Assembly: GCF_014280935.1 (NCBI RefSeq)
Contig: NZ_JACLZI010000036.1
Coordinates: forward strand, 1-64,000
Direction of reading: 5' to 3'
DNA length: 64,000 bases
DNA from: Aquibacillus kalidii
GTDB lineage: Bacteria > Bacillota > Bacilli > Bacillales > Amphibacillaceae
Notes under the pieces: model-generated
Seen by the model: the letters and a program-made list of their open reading frames with translations, nothing else
Databases searched by the model: none
What the model was told of the DNA's origin: nothing
Shown here: piece by piece, positions 17,091 through 25,952 of the stretch
Position numbering within the stretch: position 1 is the stretch's first letter
Layout of the letters: each line of letters starts with the position of its first letter
Program-made: the position numbers and the translations under genes

Positions 17091-18983
17091 GTGGAAGAAA
17101 GTTATTTTACTATTGGTATGGCTGGTCATATAGACCATGGGAAGACGACATTAACAAAAGCTTTAACGCATATTGATACAGATCGATTAAAAGAAGAAAA
17201 AGAACGTAAGATTTCAATTGAATTAGGTTATGCACCGCTAGAGTTGAATGATGGCATGCATGTATCCATTATCGATGTACCTGGCCATGAACGCTTTATC
17301 CGTAAAATGATTGCAGGGGTGGCAGGAATCGATTTAGTTGTCCTCGTCATAGCAGCTGATGAAGGGGTGATGCCCCAAACAAAGGAACACGTAGAAATCC
17401 TAGAGTTTCTTGGTGTAAAACGTGCTATTATTGCGATTACTAAAGTGGACAGAGTAGACGAGGAAATGTTGGATTTAGTGGAATTAGATATAAAAGAAAC
17501 GTTAACTAGTTCTGTATTTCAGCAGGCCGAAATCGTACACGTGGATAGCTTATCAGGAAAAGGATTGGATGAATTAAAAGAGACGATTGTTAATCACCTT
17601 GGTAAAATGGAAGTTCGTGATCGTTACGGCTCATTTCGGATGCCTGTTGATCAGGTTTTTACGGTACAAGGACAAGGAACAGTTGCTCGGGGGACTGTTT
17701 ATGAAGGTTTTGTCAAAAAAGCGAGCGAACTAACAATTTTACCTAGTGGAAAAACAGTAAGAGCAAGGAATATTCAAGTTCATCACGAAGACGTCGGAGA
17801 AGCACGAGCAGGGCAAAGAGCCGCCATTAATTTAGGTGGTGTGAACACTGATGATGTACAACGTGGCGATGTAATAGTTGCGTCGGATCATTTCTTAGTA
17901 ACAGATGTGATTGATGTTGCGATTCAATTTGTGGATCCACTGGATTTTGAAATTAAACAACGATCTCCAATAAAACTACACGTCGGGGCTTCTGAGGTGA
18001 TGGGGAAAATTGTATTTTTTGATAGAAACTCCGTTCAAAAAAATACAGATGAAGTTCTATGCCAAATTAGATTAGAGGAAGAAATAGTCGTCAGGAGAGG
18101 GGATCGTTTTATATTAAGACGGCCGACTCCAGTCGAAACAATTGGTGGCGGATGGATAATTGACCCAATGGGTAAGAAATACCGATTTGGAGCGGAAACA
18201 ATTACGATGCTTCAACAAAAGAAAGAAGGAACTCCAACTGACTTAGTCGTCCGAGCTCTTGAAGAAAGGTTTGTATTATCGATTGACGAACTGGTCCAAG
18301 CTACCTCCTTAGATGAAAATGAAGTCAAAGAATTATTAAAAGGGGTACAATTCCAACCGTTAACGAATAATAAGTTTACGCTTGAACAAGTGATGCAGAG
18401 GACGATTGGGACAGTCTACAACCTAGTAGAGACATATCACCTGAACTATCCAATGCGCTTGGGAATCAATAAAGCGGAGGTAATGCAGTCTGTTGGAAAA
18501 AGGTATCCAACCATTCTTGTTGATTATTCCATGGATAGAATGGTTGCTAATGGAGATCTGAAAAAAGATCATCAATTTATTTTTCTTTCAAACTTTAAAC
18601 CGCATATAACAAAGAAATGGCAAACACGTATGGAGGAAATAATTTTAAACTTAAAACGGGATGGTTTGTCTGTTAAGAAGTGGGAAGAATACGTCAGCAA
18701 TGTGCCATTTTCAAAAAATGATACGGAAGAGTTAAAAAGCTACCTATTACAGACGAATCTGGCTTATCGCTTAACAGAAGATCTAATCCTTCATAAAGAT
18801 TCATTGAACAGTGCTGTTCAACATTTAAAAGAGAACACGAGTGGTTCCTTTACATTAAAAGAGGCAAAGGATTGTTTAGACGTATCTAGAAAATTTTTAA
18901 TACCCTTTTTGGATTTGTTAGATGAGTTAACTTTCACTGAAAGAGATGATAACTCAAGGTATTGGGTAAAAACTAAAAAATGA
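17091..18983 (+). CDS. selB: Selenocysteine-specific elongation factor SelB
   Basis: 630-residue GTPase that brings Sec-tRNA to the ribosome at UGA codons marked by a SECIS hairpin. G1 is GHIDHGKTT (residues 12-20), G3 is DVPGHE (62-67) and G4 is TKVD (117-120). Beta-barrel domains 2-3 follow (VDQVFTVQGQGTVARGTVYEG). The C-terminal winged-helix repeats from about 390 bind the SECIS loop (SGSFTLKEAKDCLDVSRKFLIPFLD is the last). The length fits Firmicutes SelB. The start is GTG. Co-oriented with the SelW-like gene 16 bases downstream. Confidence 0.96.
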   Translation: MEESYFTIGMAGHIDHGKTTLTKALTHIDTDRLKEEKERKISIELGYAPLELNDGMHVSIIDVPGHERFIRKMIAGVAGIDLVVLVIAADEGVMPQTKEHVEILEFLGVKRAIIAITKVDRVDEEMLDLVELDIKETLTSSVFQQAEIVHVDSLSGKGLDELKETIVNHLGKMEVRDRYGSFRMPVDQVFTVQGQGTVARGTVYEGFVKKASELTILPSGKTVRARNIQVHHEDVGEARAGQRAAINLGGVNTDDVQRGDVIVASDHFLVTDVIDVAIQFVDPLDFEIKQRSPIKLHVGASEVMGKIVFFDRNSVQKNTDEVLCQIRLEEEIVVRRGDRFILRRPTPVETIGGGWIIDPMGKKYRFGAETITMLQQKKEGTPTDLVVRALEERFVLSIDELVQATSLDENEVKELLKGVQFQPLTNNKFTLEQVMQRTIGTVYNLVETYHLNYPMRLGINKAEVMQSVGKRYPTILVDYSMDRMVANGDLKKDHQFIFLSNFKPHITKKWQTRMEEIILNLKRDGLSVKKWEEYVSNVPFSKNDTEELKSYLLQTNLAYRLTEDLILHKDSLNSAVQHLKENTSGSFTLKEAKDCLDVSRKFLIPFLDLLDELTFTERDDNSRYWVKTKK

Positions 18984-18999
18984 AGCAAGGGAGTTAGCA

Positions 19000-19239
19000 A
19001 TGATGAAGTTTAAGATTATGATAAAATTTTGTATGCAATGAAATTATGCACCTAAAGCCGCAAGTTTTGCGGAGGACCTATTTTCACATTACCGAGCGTC
19101 TATTTCGTCATTAGAATTAATTCCAAGTTCCGGTGGGGCATTCGAAGTCTACGGAAACGGAAACTTGTTATTCTCAAAGCTTGAATCTGGAGAATACCCT
19201 TCTGTAGATTTAATTATTGAAGAATTAGAAAAACTTTAA
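19000..19239 (+). CDS. SelW/SelT/SelH-like (Rdx family) selenoprotein with CxxU motif
   Basis: A 79-residue protein that appears only if the TGA at 19039-19041 is read as Sec. It opens MMKFKIMIKFC, then M-Q-U (C11-x-x-U14), continues NYAPKAASFAEDLFSHYR and ends in the family signature IPSSGGAFEVYGNG, LFSKLESGEYPS. The thioredoxin-like CxxU redox motif at the N-terminus and the GG.FEV and FSK..GE.P segments are those of Rdx-family SelW proteins. AAGGGAG precedes the ATG; the next ATG is also possible. It lies between selB and selA, with a SECIS-like hairpin after the UGA and a terminator after the stop. Likely a small cytoplasmic thiol/selenol redox protein; its partner is unknown. Confidence 0.9.
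19039..19075 (+). promoter_or_regulatory. SECIS element of the SelW-like gene
   Basis: 22 bases after the Sec UGA, a perfect 6-base stem CCGCAA/TTGCGG (19058-19072) closes a GTT loop. A further CCT/AGG pairing lies below an unpaired AAAG. The apical part (GCAA-GTT-TTGC) matches that of the selD hairpin (GCAG-GTT-CTGC) although the coding context is unrelated. Confidence 0.65.
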
Positions 19240-19243
19240 ACTA

Positions 19244-19283
19244 GAAAAAAGACGATTCGGAAGGCCGGATTCGTCTTTTTTTC
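19244..19283 (+). terminator. Terminator after selB and the SelW-like gene
   Basis: AAAAAGACGA pairs with TCGTCTTTTT around an inner TCGG/CCGG-type stem, followed by a run of T. It separates the selB unit from selA. Confidence 0.8.
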
Positions 19284-19291
19284 TGACCAAT

Positions 19292-19321
19292 TTGGTAATT
19301 AAATCGTTTACCTATTATAAT
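19292..19321 (+). promoter_or_regulatory. selA promoter
   Basis: TTGGTA at 19292, an 18-base spacer, then a consensus TATAAT at 19316-19321. It lies 31 bases before the selA TTG and just after a terminator, so selA probably has its own transcript. Confidence 0.55.
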
Positions 19322-19351
19322 GTAAGAGGATTCCCAGAAAGGGTGATACAA

Positions 19352-20758
19352 TTGAAACAGTTATTACGAGAAATCCCACCCGTCCATGAGCTTCAGAATA
19401 GTCGGCGATTTAAGGATTTAATAGAAAAAACGGATGTACCAGTAAAACTATTGACCAAAGTTATTCAACAAGTAATCGATGAAATAAGGACTGAAATTCT
19501 AGATAGTCATGTAACCATAGATCTCTCTAAACAGAGCTTTATAGATTATATTTGGATGAAAGTTGAAAATAATCTATCAAAACTTTTGCAAGAACGGTTA
19601 ACTCCTGTTATCAATGCAACAGGTACGGTATTACATACAAATCTAGGACGAGCTAGATTAAGTGATGCAGCTATTGAGCATATCACACATATTGCCGGTA
19701 ACTATTCTAATTTGGAGTACAATATAGATGAAGGGAAACGTGGCTCTAGACATGATATTTTAGAAGGCTTGTTGAAAGAAGTGACTGGGGCAGAGGCGGC
19801 AATGGCCGTCAATAATAACGCTGCTGCCGTTTACTTGGTGCTAAGAGCGTTAGCAAAAGAGCAAGAGGTAATCGTATCCCGTGGGCAACTAGTTGAAATA
19901 GGAGGGTCTTTTCGAATCTCCTCCATCATGGAAGAGAGCGGTGCACGTCTAGTTGAAGTGGGTACTACAAATAAAACGCATCTCTATGACTATGAAAATG
20001 CAATAAGTGATGAAACTGCAATGATCTTAAAAGTACATACAAGTAATTTTAAAACGATAGGATTTACAGAATCTGTCGATACAGAAGACCTGGTTGCGTT
20101 AAAGAATGAACATAATGGTCTGATATTTTATGAGGACCTAGGAAGCGGATCTATCTATGATTTTAAACAAGTAGGCGTTGGGGAAGAACCGGTCGTAAAG
20201 GATGTGATCGAATCTGGCGTCGATCTTGTCTCCTTTAGTGGGGACAAGTTGTTAGGTGGACCTCAGGCTGGGATTATTGTTGGAAAAAAAGAGCTAATCC
20301 AAAAATTAAAGAAACACCAGCTAGCAAGAGTATTACGTGTCGATAAAATGACATTTGCTGGCTTAGAAAAAACATTATTAGCTTATTTGACTAACAAAGC
20401 GGAAATACAATTACCTACCATCCGCGACATCGTAAAACCATTAACTGAAATAGAACAGCAGTCACATTATTTTATATCGGAGTTGAAGAAACAGGCTAGT
20501 GAGTATGAATCGGAAGTAGTCGAGTCAACCTCACAAGTTGGTGGAGGCACAATGCCTGATGTAACCTTGCCTACAATTGTCGTTGTCGTATCTCACCATG
20601 CCTATTCTGCAGAACAGCTAGGAGAGCGATTAAGACATAGTCAAACAGCAAATGTTATTGCAAGGATTAAAGACGAAAAAATACTAATTGATTTTAGAAC
20701 AATATCGCAAGAAGAGACTGATATTCTTATTCAAACCTTTGTAGAATTACTTAAATAA
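19352..20758 (+). CDS. selA: L-seryl-tRNA(Sec) selenium transferase SelA
   Basis: PLP enzyme converting Ser-tRNA-Sec to Sec-tRNA-Sec with selenophosphate. 468 residues from the TTG at 19352, preceded by AAAGGGTGA; this start gives MKQLLREIPPVHELQ, the family's usual N-terminus. The N-terminal domain is followed by INATGTVLHTNLGR and the PLP lysine K299 in SFSGDKLLGGPQAG. The length matches E. coli SelA. Completes the Sec pathway with selC, selB and selD. Confidence 0.95.
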   Translation: MKQLLREIPPVHELQNSRRFKDLIEKTDVPVKLLTKVIQQVIDEIRTEILDSHVTIDLSKQSFIDYIWMKVENNLSKLLQERLTPVINATGTVLHTNLGRARLSDAAIEHITHIAGNYSNLEYNIDEGKRGSRHDILEGLLKEVTGAEAAMAVNNNAAAVYLVLRALAKEQEVIVSRGQLVEIGGSFRISSIMEESGARLVEVGTTNKTHLYDYENAISDETAMILKVHTSNFKTIGFTESVDTEDLVALKNEHNGLIFYEDLGSGSIYDFKQVGVGEEPVVKDVIESGVDLVSFSGDKLLGGPQAGIIVGKKELIQKLKKHQLARVLRVDKMTFAGLEKTLLAYLTNKAEIQLPTIRDIVKPLTEIEQQSHYFISELKKQASEYESEVVESTSQVGGGTMPDVTLPTIVVVVSHHAYSAEQLGERLRHSQTANVIARIKDEKILIDFRTISQEETDILIQTFVELLK

Positions 20759-20774
20759 AATGGAATCCTAAAGT

Positions 20775-20804
20775 TAGCGGGCGTACTAGTCTCGCTATTT
20801 TTTT
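20775..20804 (+). terminator. selA terminator
   Basis: TAGCG/CGCTA stem with a 13-base loop, followed by seven T. It lies 16 bases after the selA stop. Confidence 0.6.
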
Positions 20805-20862
20805 GTTTTGAGTTAATAAAGTACTATTAGTTAGCCAACCTATTAGCAACTTCTACATCAAA

Positions 20863-20884
20863 ATTGGATATTTATGTTAAAATT
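20863..20884 (+). promoter_or_regulatory. Extended -10 promoter of the recurrent TATGTTAAAAT type
   Basis: ATTGGATATTTATGTTAAAA followed by TT. TATG-T-TAAAAT is an extended -10 element, with no good -35. The same TTGGAA..TATGTTAAAAT module recurs before five other genes. About 50 bases before the start of the epimerase-like gene. Confidence 0.55.
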
Positions 20885-20934
20885 GGTGTGAACTAATGTA
20901 CATTAAGTAAGGATTTTATTGGGGGAATATCATT

Positions 20935-21765
20935 TTGAGAATTCTTATATTAGGAGCGACTGGTTTTCTAGGATCGGCTTTATATGGTTTAGCTAAAAAT
21001 TTAAATTACACCGTATTGGGTACTTCACGGTATGCAAATGAAAAATCAGATATTATTAAATTGGACGTATCTAATATACAAGCTGTAGAAAAGGCTATCA
21101 AAGATTATCTTCCAGATGTAGTAGTGTGGTCATTGTTGAGTATGAATGAAGAAGACGTTCTAATAAACATTGGCCTGACAAATCTTTTATCAGCGATGAG
21201 TAAAAAGATGAAACTTATTTTTATATCTACAGATGGTGTTTTTGCAGAAGGAAAAGGCGGTTATTCTGAGCCTGATAAAACGATGCCGTTACCCGAAGAG
21301 GCACCTTTAGCTACCTATGTCAATTCAAAAATAATTGGTGAAAAGAAGGTTCAATATAACCATCCAAATCACATTATTATTCGTACAGGTCCTCTTTATG
21401 GAACAGATTTAAATGATGATATGGAACAGCGGACCCAAAGGATTATTTGTCAAGTGGAGGAAAAAGGAATCTTTCAGGCGGCTACAAATATGTATCGGAC
21501 ATTTGTGCATATTGAGGATTTATCAAAAGCGATCTTAGAACTTACCCATACAGACTTTAATGGGATGTTACATGTAGGACCATTGCAAAAAGAAAGTTAC
21601 TTTGCGTTTTACCAAAAGCGACTAAGAGGTTTAGGTTTTAGTGAAAATAGTGTACAACCATCCGAAATTAATATAAATGAAACACCTTATATACTGTTGG
21701 ATACTTCATTAAATACACAAAGGGTACATGACCTGCTTAACACACAGTTTAGAAGTCTAATATAA
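20935..21765 (+). CDS. NAD-dependent epimerase/RmlD-like sugar-nucleotide reductase
   Basis: 276-residue extended SDR. The Rossmann motif GATGFLG is at residues 7-13, STDGVF is in the RmlD style, and the active-site pair is YVNSK. The family includes dTDP-4-dehydrorhamnose reductases and epimerases; the substrate cannot be set because no other sugar-nucleotide genes are nearby. The start is TTG after GGGGGAATATCAT. It has its own module promoter upstream and a bidirectional terminator downstream. Confidence 0.8.
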   Translation: MRILILGATGFLGSALYGLAKNLNYTVLGTSRYANEKSDIIKLDVSNIQAVEKAIKDYLPDVVVWSLLSMNEEDVLINIGLTNLLSAMSKKMKLIFISTDGVFAEGKGGYSEPDKTMPLPEEAPLATYVNSKIIGEKKVQYNHPNHIIIRTGPLYGTDLNDDMEQRTQRIICQVEEKGIFQAATNMYRTFVHIEDLSKAILELTHTDFNGMLHVGPLQKESYFAFYQKRLRGLGFSENSVQPSEININETPYILLDTSLNTQRVHDLLNTQFRSLI

Positions 21766-21973
21766 TGTCGGATATTGAAAGAGAGAAGAGGAGCTATAAT
21801 AATTTTTTGGTGTAGATCTTCTAACCAATTTCTTCATTTGCCATTACCTATCTAAATTTAAGTTATAAATCATGAAGAGATGAAAATTATGTGACATGAA
21901 ATACAAATAATCATTCAACGCCTTTCCGACTTTTCACAGGTTAGTCTATAAATCCGGTTTATCTCTTAAGAAA

Positions 21974-22012
21974 GATAAATACCCAGTTTTATAAAAAGAC
22001 TGGGTATTTATC
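21974..22012. terminator. Bidirectional terminator
   Basis: Perfect 14-base stem GATAAATACCCAGT/ACTGGGTATTTATC with an 11-base loop, between the convergent epimerase and NhaC genes. Confidence 0.75.
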
Positions 22013-22019
22013 ATTTAAC

Positions 22020-23405
22020 CTATTTAGAAGTAGTTGTTAATGTCCAACCTGTAAATCCAAGGATTATGGTGATGATTGGTGATAGCAGACAAAAAAAGGC
22101 GAATGGGAGATACTCTAATGTAGGAACGCCAAGTACGGTGGTAATAAAAGCTCCACAAACTCCCCATGGAACAAGTGGGTTGATGACTGTTCCTCCGTCT
22201 TCTAATGCGCGAGATAGATTCTTATTAGCTAAGCCAACTCTTTTAAAATGGGATTTAAACGATTCACCTGTTAATAAAATCGATAGGTATTGTTCACCAG
22301 CTAGTACATTTATCCCTATTGCTGAGAAGACGCAAGCAAGGATAACGGATGATTTAGTTTTTAACCAGTGCTCGATTCCTTCTAGGATAGCTGGTATAAT
22401 TCCTAGTTTAAATAACAGTCCTCCCATGCCTAATGCTAACAACACCAGAGAAATTGTAAACATCATGCTATTCATCCCACCTCTGGAAAGTAGGGAATCA
22501 ATTGCTTCATTTCCTGTCTCCGAAACATATCCATCGAACAAAACTGATAATAACTTGACTATTGTTAATCCTTCCTGATGAAAAAATGAAAGAATGATGG
22601 CCGATAGACTGCTCAATGCCAGAACAAATATAGCTGGAATCTTAAACAAGATTAAAACAAACAACAAGATTATTGGAATAAGACTATTCCATTGAACACT
22701 GCTACTATTTATTAATACTTCCTTCATTTCGATTACTTTTGTAAAATCTGTAGAAACTTTTGATGGAGACATGATCATAAACAGAATAAACGTAATAAGA
22801 AAGGCAGGTACAGTAGTCCAACTCATGTTGCGAATATGTTCGAATAGATCCACCTTAACAACAGAGGCAGCTAAATTCGTTGTATCAGATAGTGGCGACA
22901 TTTTGTCACCGAAAAAAGATCCAGATACGATTGCGCCAGCTGTGATAGCTAAAGATAAATCTAGCGCTTCAGCTATACCAATAAAAGCAACTCCAATCGT
23001 TGCGACAGTTGTCAATGAACTGCCAACACACACACCTATGATTGCAGTAAGCACAAAAATAATGGCATAAAAATATTCAGGTGTGATTAATTCAAAACCT
23101 ATGTACATGACTGTCGGAATAGTAGAGCTTAACAACCAACTACTAATAAGGACTCCAATTAATAAAAAGATAAAAATCGCTTGAATTCCTGATTTTGCTC
23201 CATCTACAAGTCCATTTTCTAATTCATTTATGGATACTTTACGAAAAAGTCCATAAGCCATTAGTATAAGAATGGATAATAGAATAGGGATATGTGGTGC
23301 AGAAGAAAAATAAAAAATGGAAACAAATATCGAAGACAAAATACCGATAATTAATATGATTGCCTCTGACACTTTTGGTTTATAAACTGGTTGAATTTCA
23401 AACAT
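22020..23405 (-). CDS. nhaC: Na+/H+ antiporter, NhaC family
   Basis: 461-residue polytopic membrane protein with about 11-12 helices. The NhaC signatures GSSLTTVATIGVAFIGI, GSFFGDKMSPLSDTTNLA and, near the C-terminus, EDGGTVINPLVPWG are present. Exchanges internal Na+ for external H+, useful in saline or alkaline habitats. Start ATG; monocistronic, ending on a bidirectional terminator. Confidence 0.92.
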   Translation of the reverse strand: MFEIQPVYKPKVSEAIILIIGILSSIFVSIFYFSSAPHIPILLSILILMAYGLFRKVSINELENGLVDGAKSGIQAIFIFLLIGVLISSWLLSSTIPTVMYIGFELITPEYFYAIIFVLTAIIGVCVGSSLTTVATIGVAFIGIAEALDLSLAITAGAIVSGSFFGDKMSPLSDTTNLAASVVKVDLFEHIRNMSWTTVPAFLITFILFMIMSPSKVSTDFTKVIEMKEVLINSSSVQWNSLIPIILLFVLILFKIPAIFVLALSSLSAIILSFFHQEGLTIVKLLSVLFDGYVSETGNEAIDSLLSRGGMNSMMFTISLVLLALGMGGLLFKLGIIPAILEGIEHWLKTKSSVILACVFSAIGINVLAGEQYLSILLTGESFKSHFKRVGLANKNLSRALEDGGTVINPLVPWGVCGAFITTVLGVPTLEYLPFAFFCLLSPIITIILGFTGWTLTTTSK

Positions 23406-23782
23406 AAACGAGCTCCTTCTAAAAAATGAATTACTTCACTAACTTTCATACTTTATCATAAAATCTTTTGAAACTAAACTTGATTTGCATATAAATGAAA
23501 TGATTTTTGTGTTTAAAGTCTTGATTATAAACTTTGCAAGTTAAAAACAAAGCGACAACTTGTTATTGTAATTTTTATAAAAGGGAATTGGAATTTTATG
23601 TTAATATATACACGGATGGATAATTTACTTTCTCAGTAATGTTTAGCTTTTGAACTTACTTAGTTTTTTTTGAAAATGTCAGTATACCCATAAGGGCGTA
23701 TAAATTCAAGAAAGGTTAGTGCTAATTGTTATTTTCAGAACAGCTGAGGAAGATAGTTTATTAAGATGGGAGAGAATAACCT
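23406..23782. other. Divergent intergenic region
   Basis: About 375 bases between the leftward NhaC gene and a rightward phosphatase. It contains one copy of the recurrent promoter module at 23586-23609. The 170 bases between that module and the start codon hold no recognisable gene. Confidence 0.4.
23586..23609 (+). promoter_or_regulatory. Recurrent TATGTTAAAAT-type promoter module, diverged copy
   Basis: AATTGGAATTTTATGTTAAT. It has the same TTGGAATTTTATGTTA core, with TAATAT replacing TAAAAT as the -10. It lies about 170 bases before the histidine phosphatase start, farther than in the other copies. Confidence 0.45.
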
Positions 23783-24367
23783 TTGTCTACATCTATTTAT
23801 ATGGTACGGCATGCGAAGTCTCCGTTTACATTTGGAAAAGAGAGTTCTAGGAGATTGTCAAAAGAAGGGGAAACCGATGCAAAAAAAGTAACTCAAATAT
23901 TAATTGATAAGGACATTGATGTAGTTGTTTCGAGTTCTTATACTAGAGCAGTTCAAACTGTACAAGAACTTGCAAACTATAAAGGGTTGAACGTAATAAC
24001 ATACGAAGAATTAAAAGAGCGACCAATTAAAGGATTAAATTACAAACTACCTGAAAAAGAGATAACAGATGCTATAAAATTATCTTTTGAAGATAAAAAC
24101 TTTTGTTTAGAAGGTGGAGAATCCGTATATAAGGCTCAAAAACGAGCAATCCCTATAATTATGCAATTACTAAAAATTTACCAACAAAAGAATATTGTAA
24201 TAGGAACGCATGGAAACATTATGACTATAATTATGAACTACTTTGATAATCGATACGGCTATAATTTTTGGAAAAGTACTTCGAAGCCTGATATTTATAG
24301 GTTAGATTTTGATAATAAAGGTAGTTTAATAGAAGTAGAGCGGTTATGGAATAGTTTATTCAAATAG
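23783..24367 (+). CDS. Histidine phosphatase family protein
   Basis: 194 residues. The phosphoglycerate-mutase-like fold has the catalytic RHA motif (YMVRHAKSP), a second Arg in SSYTRAVQT, an acid segment (EELKER) and GTHGNIM near the C-terminus. A phosphomonoesterase of unknown substrate. The start is TTG after GGGAGAG. A NUDIX gene follows after 28 bases. The protein at 34800-35390 is a close paralogue, also beside a NUDIX gene. Confidence 0.85.
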   Translation: MSTSIYMVRHAKSPFTFGKESSRRLSKEGETDAKKVTQILIDKDIDVVVSSSYTRAVQTVQELANYKGLNVITYEELKERPIKGLNYKLPEKEITDAIKLSFEDKNFCLEGGESVYKAQKRAIPIIMQLLKIYQQKNIVIGTHGNIMTIIMNYFDNRYGYNFWKSTSKPDIYRLDFDNKGSLIEVERLWNSLFK

Positions 24368-24395
24368 AAATGATCAATGAATGAGGAGAATTATA

Positions 24396-24926
24396 ATGAA
24401 ACTTAGGCAAATGTCTGTAGCATTTCTCATTAATGAAAAGGACGAGGTATTGATGCTTCAGAAAAAATCAAATAGTAAATTTCTGTCTGGGCTAATGGTT
24501 CCGATAGGAGGACACATGAAAAGGGAAGAAATAGATAATCCATATATTGCTTGTTTAAGAGAAATGGAAGAAGAAACAGGATTAACGACACAAAATTTAT
24601 CTGATTTAAAACTACGATATATAGTTATCCGGATGAAGCACTGCACCGAGATTCGGATACAGTATGTTTATTTTGGTCGTGTCCTTCCAGATTCCCAAGT
24701 AGTTGATAGTGAAGAAGGCCAGTTATTATGGATCAAGAGTAAGGATATTAGTTCACAAAATGTAACGGCTACAACAAAGGAAATTTTGGATCATTATCAT
24801 AATTTGAGTAATGCACAAGATAAAGTGTATGTAGGTTCAATGAAATCTTTAAAGGGGGAGCCTACGATCACTTGGGCTTTATTAGAGGATTGGGAACTAC
24901 CCGTTCGAACGGATAATGTACTGTAA
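24396..24926 (+). CDS. NUDIX hydrolase
   Basis: 176 residues from the ATG at 24396 (GAGGAGAATTATA upstream; an earlier in-frame start has no site). The NUDIX box runs through GGHMKREEIDNPY...LREMEEETGL, keeping the REMEEETG metal-binding core. MutT-like family members hydrolyse nucleoside diphosphates linked to another group; the substrate is unknown. Paired with the upstream histidine phosphatase, perhaps acting in sequence on a phosphorylated nucleotide. Confidence 0.85.
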   Translation: MKLRQMSVAFLINEKDEVLMLQKKSNSKFLSGLMVPIGGHMKREEIDNPYIACLREMEEETGLTTQNLSDLKLRYIVIRMKHCTEIRIQYVYFGRVLPDSQVVDSEEGQLLWIKSKDISSQNVTATTKEILDHYHNLSNAQDKVYVGSMKSLKGEPTITWALLEDWELPVRTDNVL

Positions 24927-24997
24927 AAATAAAGTTCCCCTAACTCCACATAACTCAGTAACAGTTATAAGACTAGAACTATAAGGAGGTCCATATT

Positions 24998-25246
24998 ATG
25001 ATTAGATATTGGTTAGGTTTTGCGTCCTTTGTCTGTATGGTAATCATGTTATTAATTGCTTTCGTAATAGGAGAAAGGTTAGATGTAGCACCTGGGACTA
25101 TAACGAAAATCCTAGCTGCTTTATTTGTTTTTACGACTATCTTAGTAATTATGGGAAAAGGGATATGGAGGATCATCACGCTTTGTGTTGTAGGTTTATA
25201 TGTAGTCTTCCTACTAATCTTGATGTTTGGATATATGATGGCTTGA
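24998..25246 (+). CDS. Small three-helix membrane protein
   Basis: 82 residues; AAGGAGGT lies nine bases before the ATG. Three hydrophobic segments (about 5-25, 36-55 and 57-80) with few charges. An overlapping frame at 25009-25284 lacks a site and is ignored. No family recognised. Confidence 0.6.
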   Translation: MIRYWLGFASFVCMVIMLLIAFVIGERLDVAPGTITKILAALFVFTTILVIMGKGIWRIITLCVVGLYVVFLLILMFGYMMA

Positions 25247-25424
25247 CTAGTAATCTCATTTATTTAACTAACCAAATTAATTAATAAGATACAACAATAA
25301 TTAAGCACTGTTTTAGCTGAATAAAGAACCGATTTATCTTTCGAATCGAGGAGTAGTTAAGGAAAGAGTTGAACTAGGGAATCCTCTATAATGGTGCTCC
25401 TTTTTTTATGGAAACCTGGTGAAC

Positions 25425-25448
25425 ATTTGGAATATTATGTTAAAATTA
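25425..25448 (+). promoter_or_regulatory. Recurrent TATGTTAAAAT-type promoter module
   Basis: ATTTGGAATATTATGTTAAA then ATTA. Extended -10 TATG-T-TAAAAT, 53 bases before the start of the next gene. Confidence 0.5.
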
Positions 25449-25500
25449 AATCATAAAATCATAAAGTTAACCTAACTGAAGTGACCGAGGAGGAGAACAT

Positions 25501-25941
25501 TTGAAGTACAGTGCGAATAAGAAGTGGTTTAGAGAAGGTATAACTTCTATATTAATCGTGCTAATGATTATCATCACAGGTACCTGCTTCTTTATAACAA
25601 TGGATGCAAGTAAAACAGCAAACACAATTTTTATTGTTGCTTGTTCTATATTTATTTTGTTAGGGATAAGTAAGGCTATATATTACTTCAGATTACATAA
25701 AAAAGATTACTTATTCATGCAAGACAATTCATTATCAATCCATAGAGGGAGTATCCTTTCGAGAAAAGTAATAAATTTCAATAAGGTAGAGCGTGTTGCT
25801 CAAGTCAACGACGTAATTTTACTGATAATGGATGATGGGAAGGAAGAGCCAATATATACAGACTGGTTATCTAATAACGATACAATAGAATTGAAGAAAA
25901 AACTTAAGGAGAGGTTTGCTTCTAAGGCTATTTCGTTTTAG
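25501..25941 (+). CDS. Membrane protein with PH-like cytoplasmic domain
   Basis: 146 residues starting at a TTG after GAGGAGGAGAACAT. Two membrane helices (about 13-34 and 42-62) are followed by a soluble domain (DYLFMQDNSLSIHRGSILSRKVINF...IEL KKKLKERF) whose strand pattern resembles the bacterial PH-like domain of two-helix YdbS-type proteins. Function unknown. A lipoprotein gene follows after 11 bases, probably on the same transcript. Confidence 0.6.
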   Translation: MKYSANKKWFREGITSILIVLMIIITGTCFFITMDASKTANTIFIVACSIFILLGISKAIYYFRLHKKDYLFMQDNSLSIHRGSILSRKVINFNKVERVAQVNDVILLIMDDGKEEPIYTDWLSNNDTIELKKKLKERFASKAISF

Positions 25942-25952
25942 TGGAGGGTTGA

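Noticed and set aside
20863-20884. Sigma-54 site suggested by TTGG
   Set aside because: No GC at the required -12 position; TATG-T-TAAAAT fits an extended -10 of the main sigma factor.
25009-25284. 91-codon frame overlapping the small membrane protein
   Set aside because: The alternative frame at 24998 has a perfect AAGGAGGT site and clear helices.
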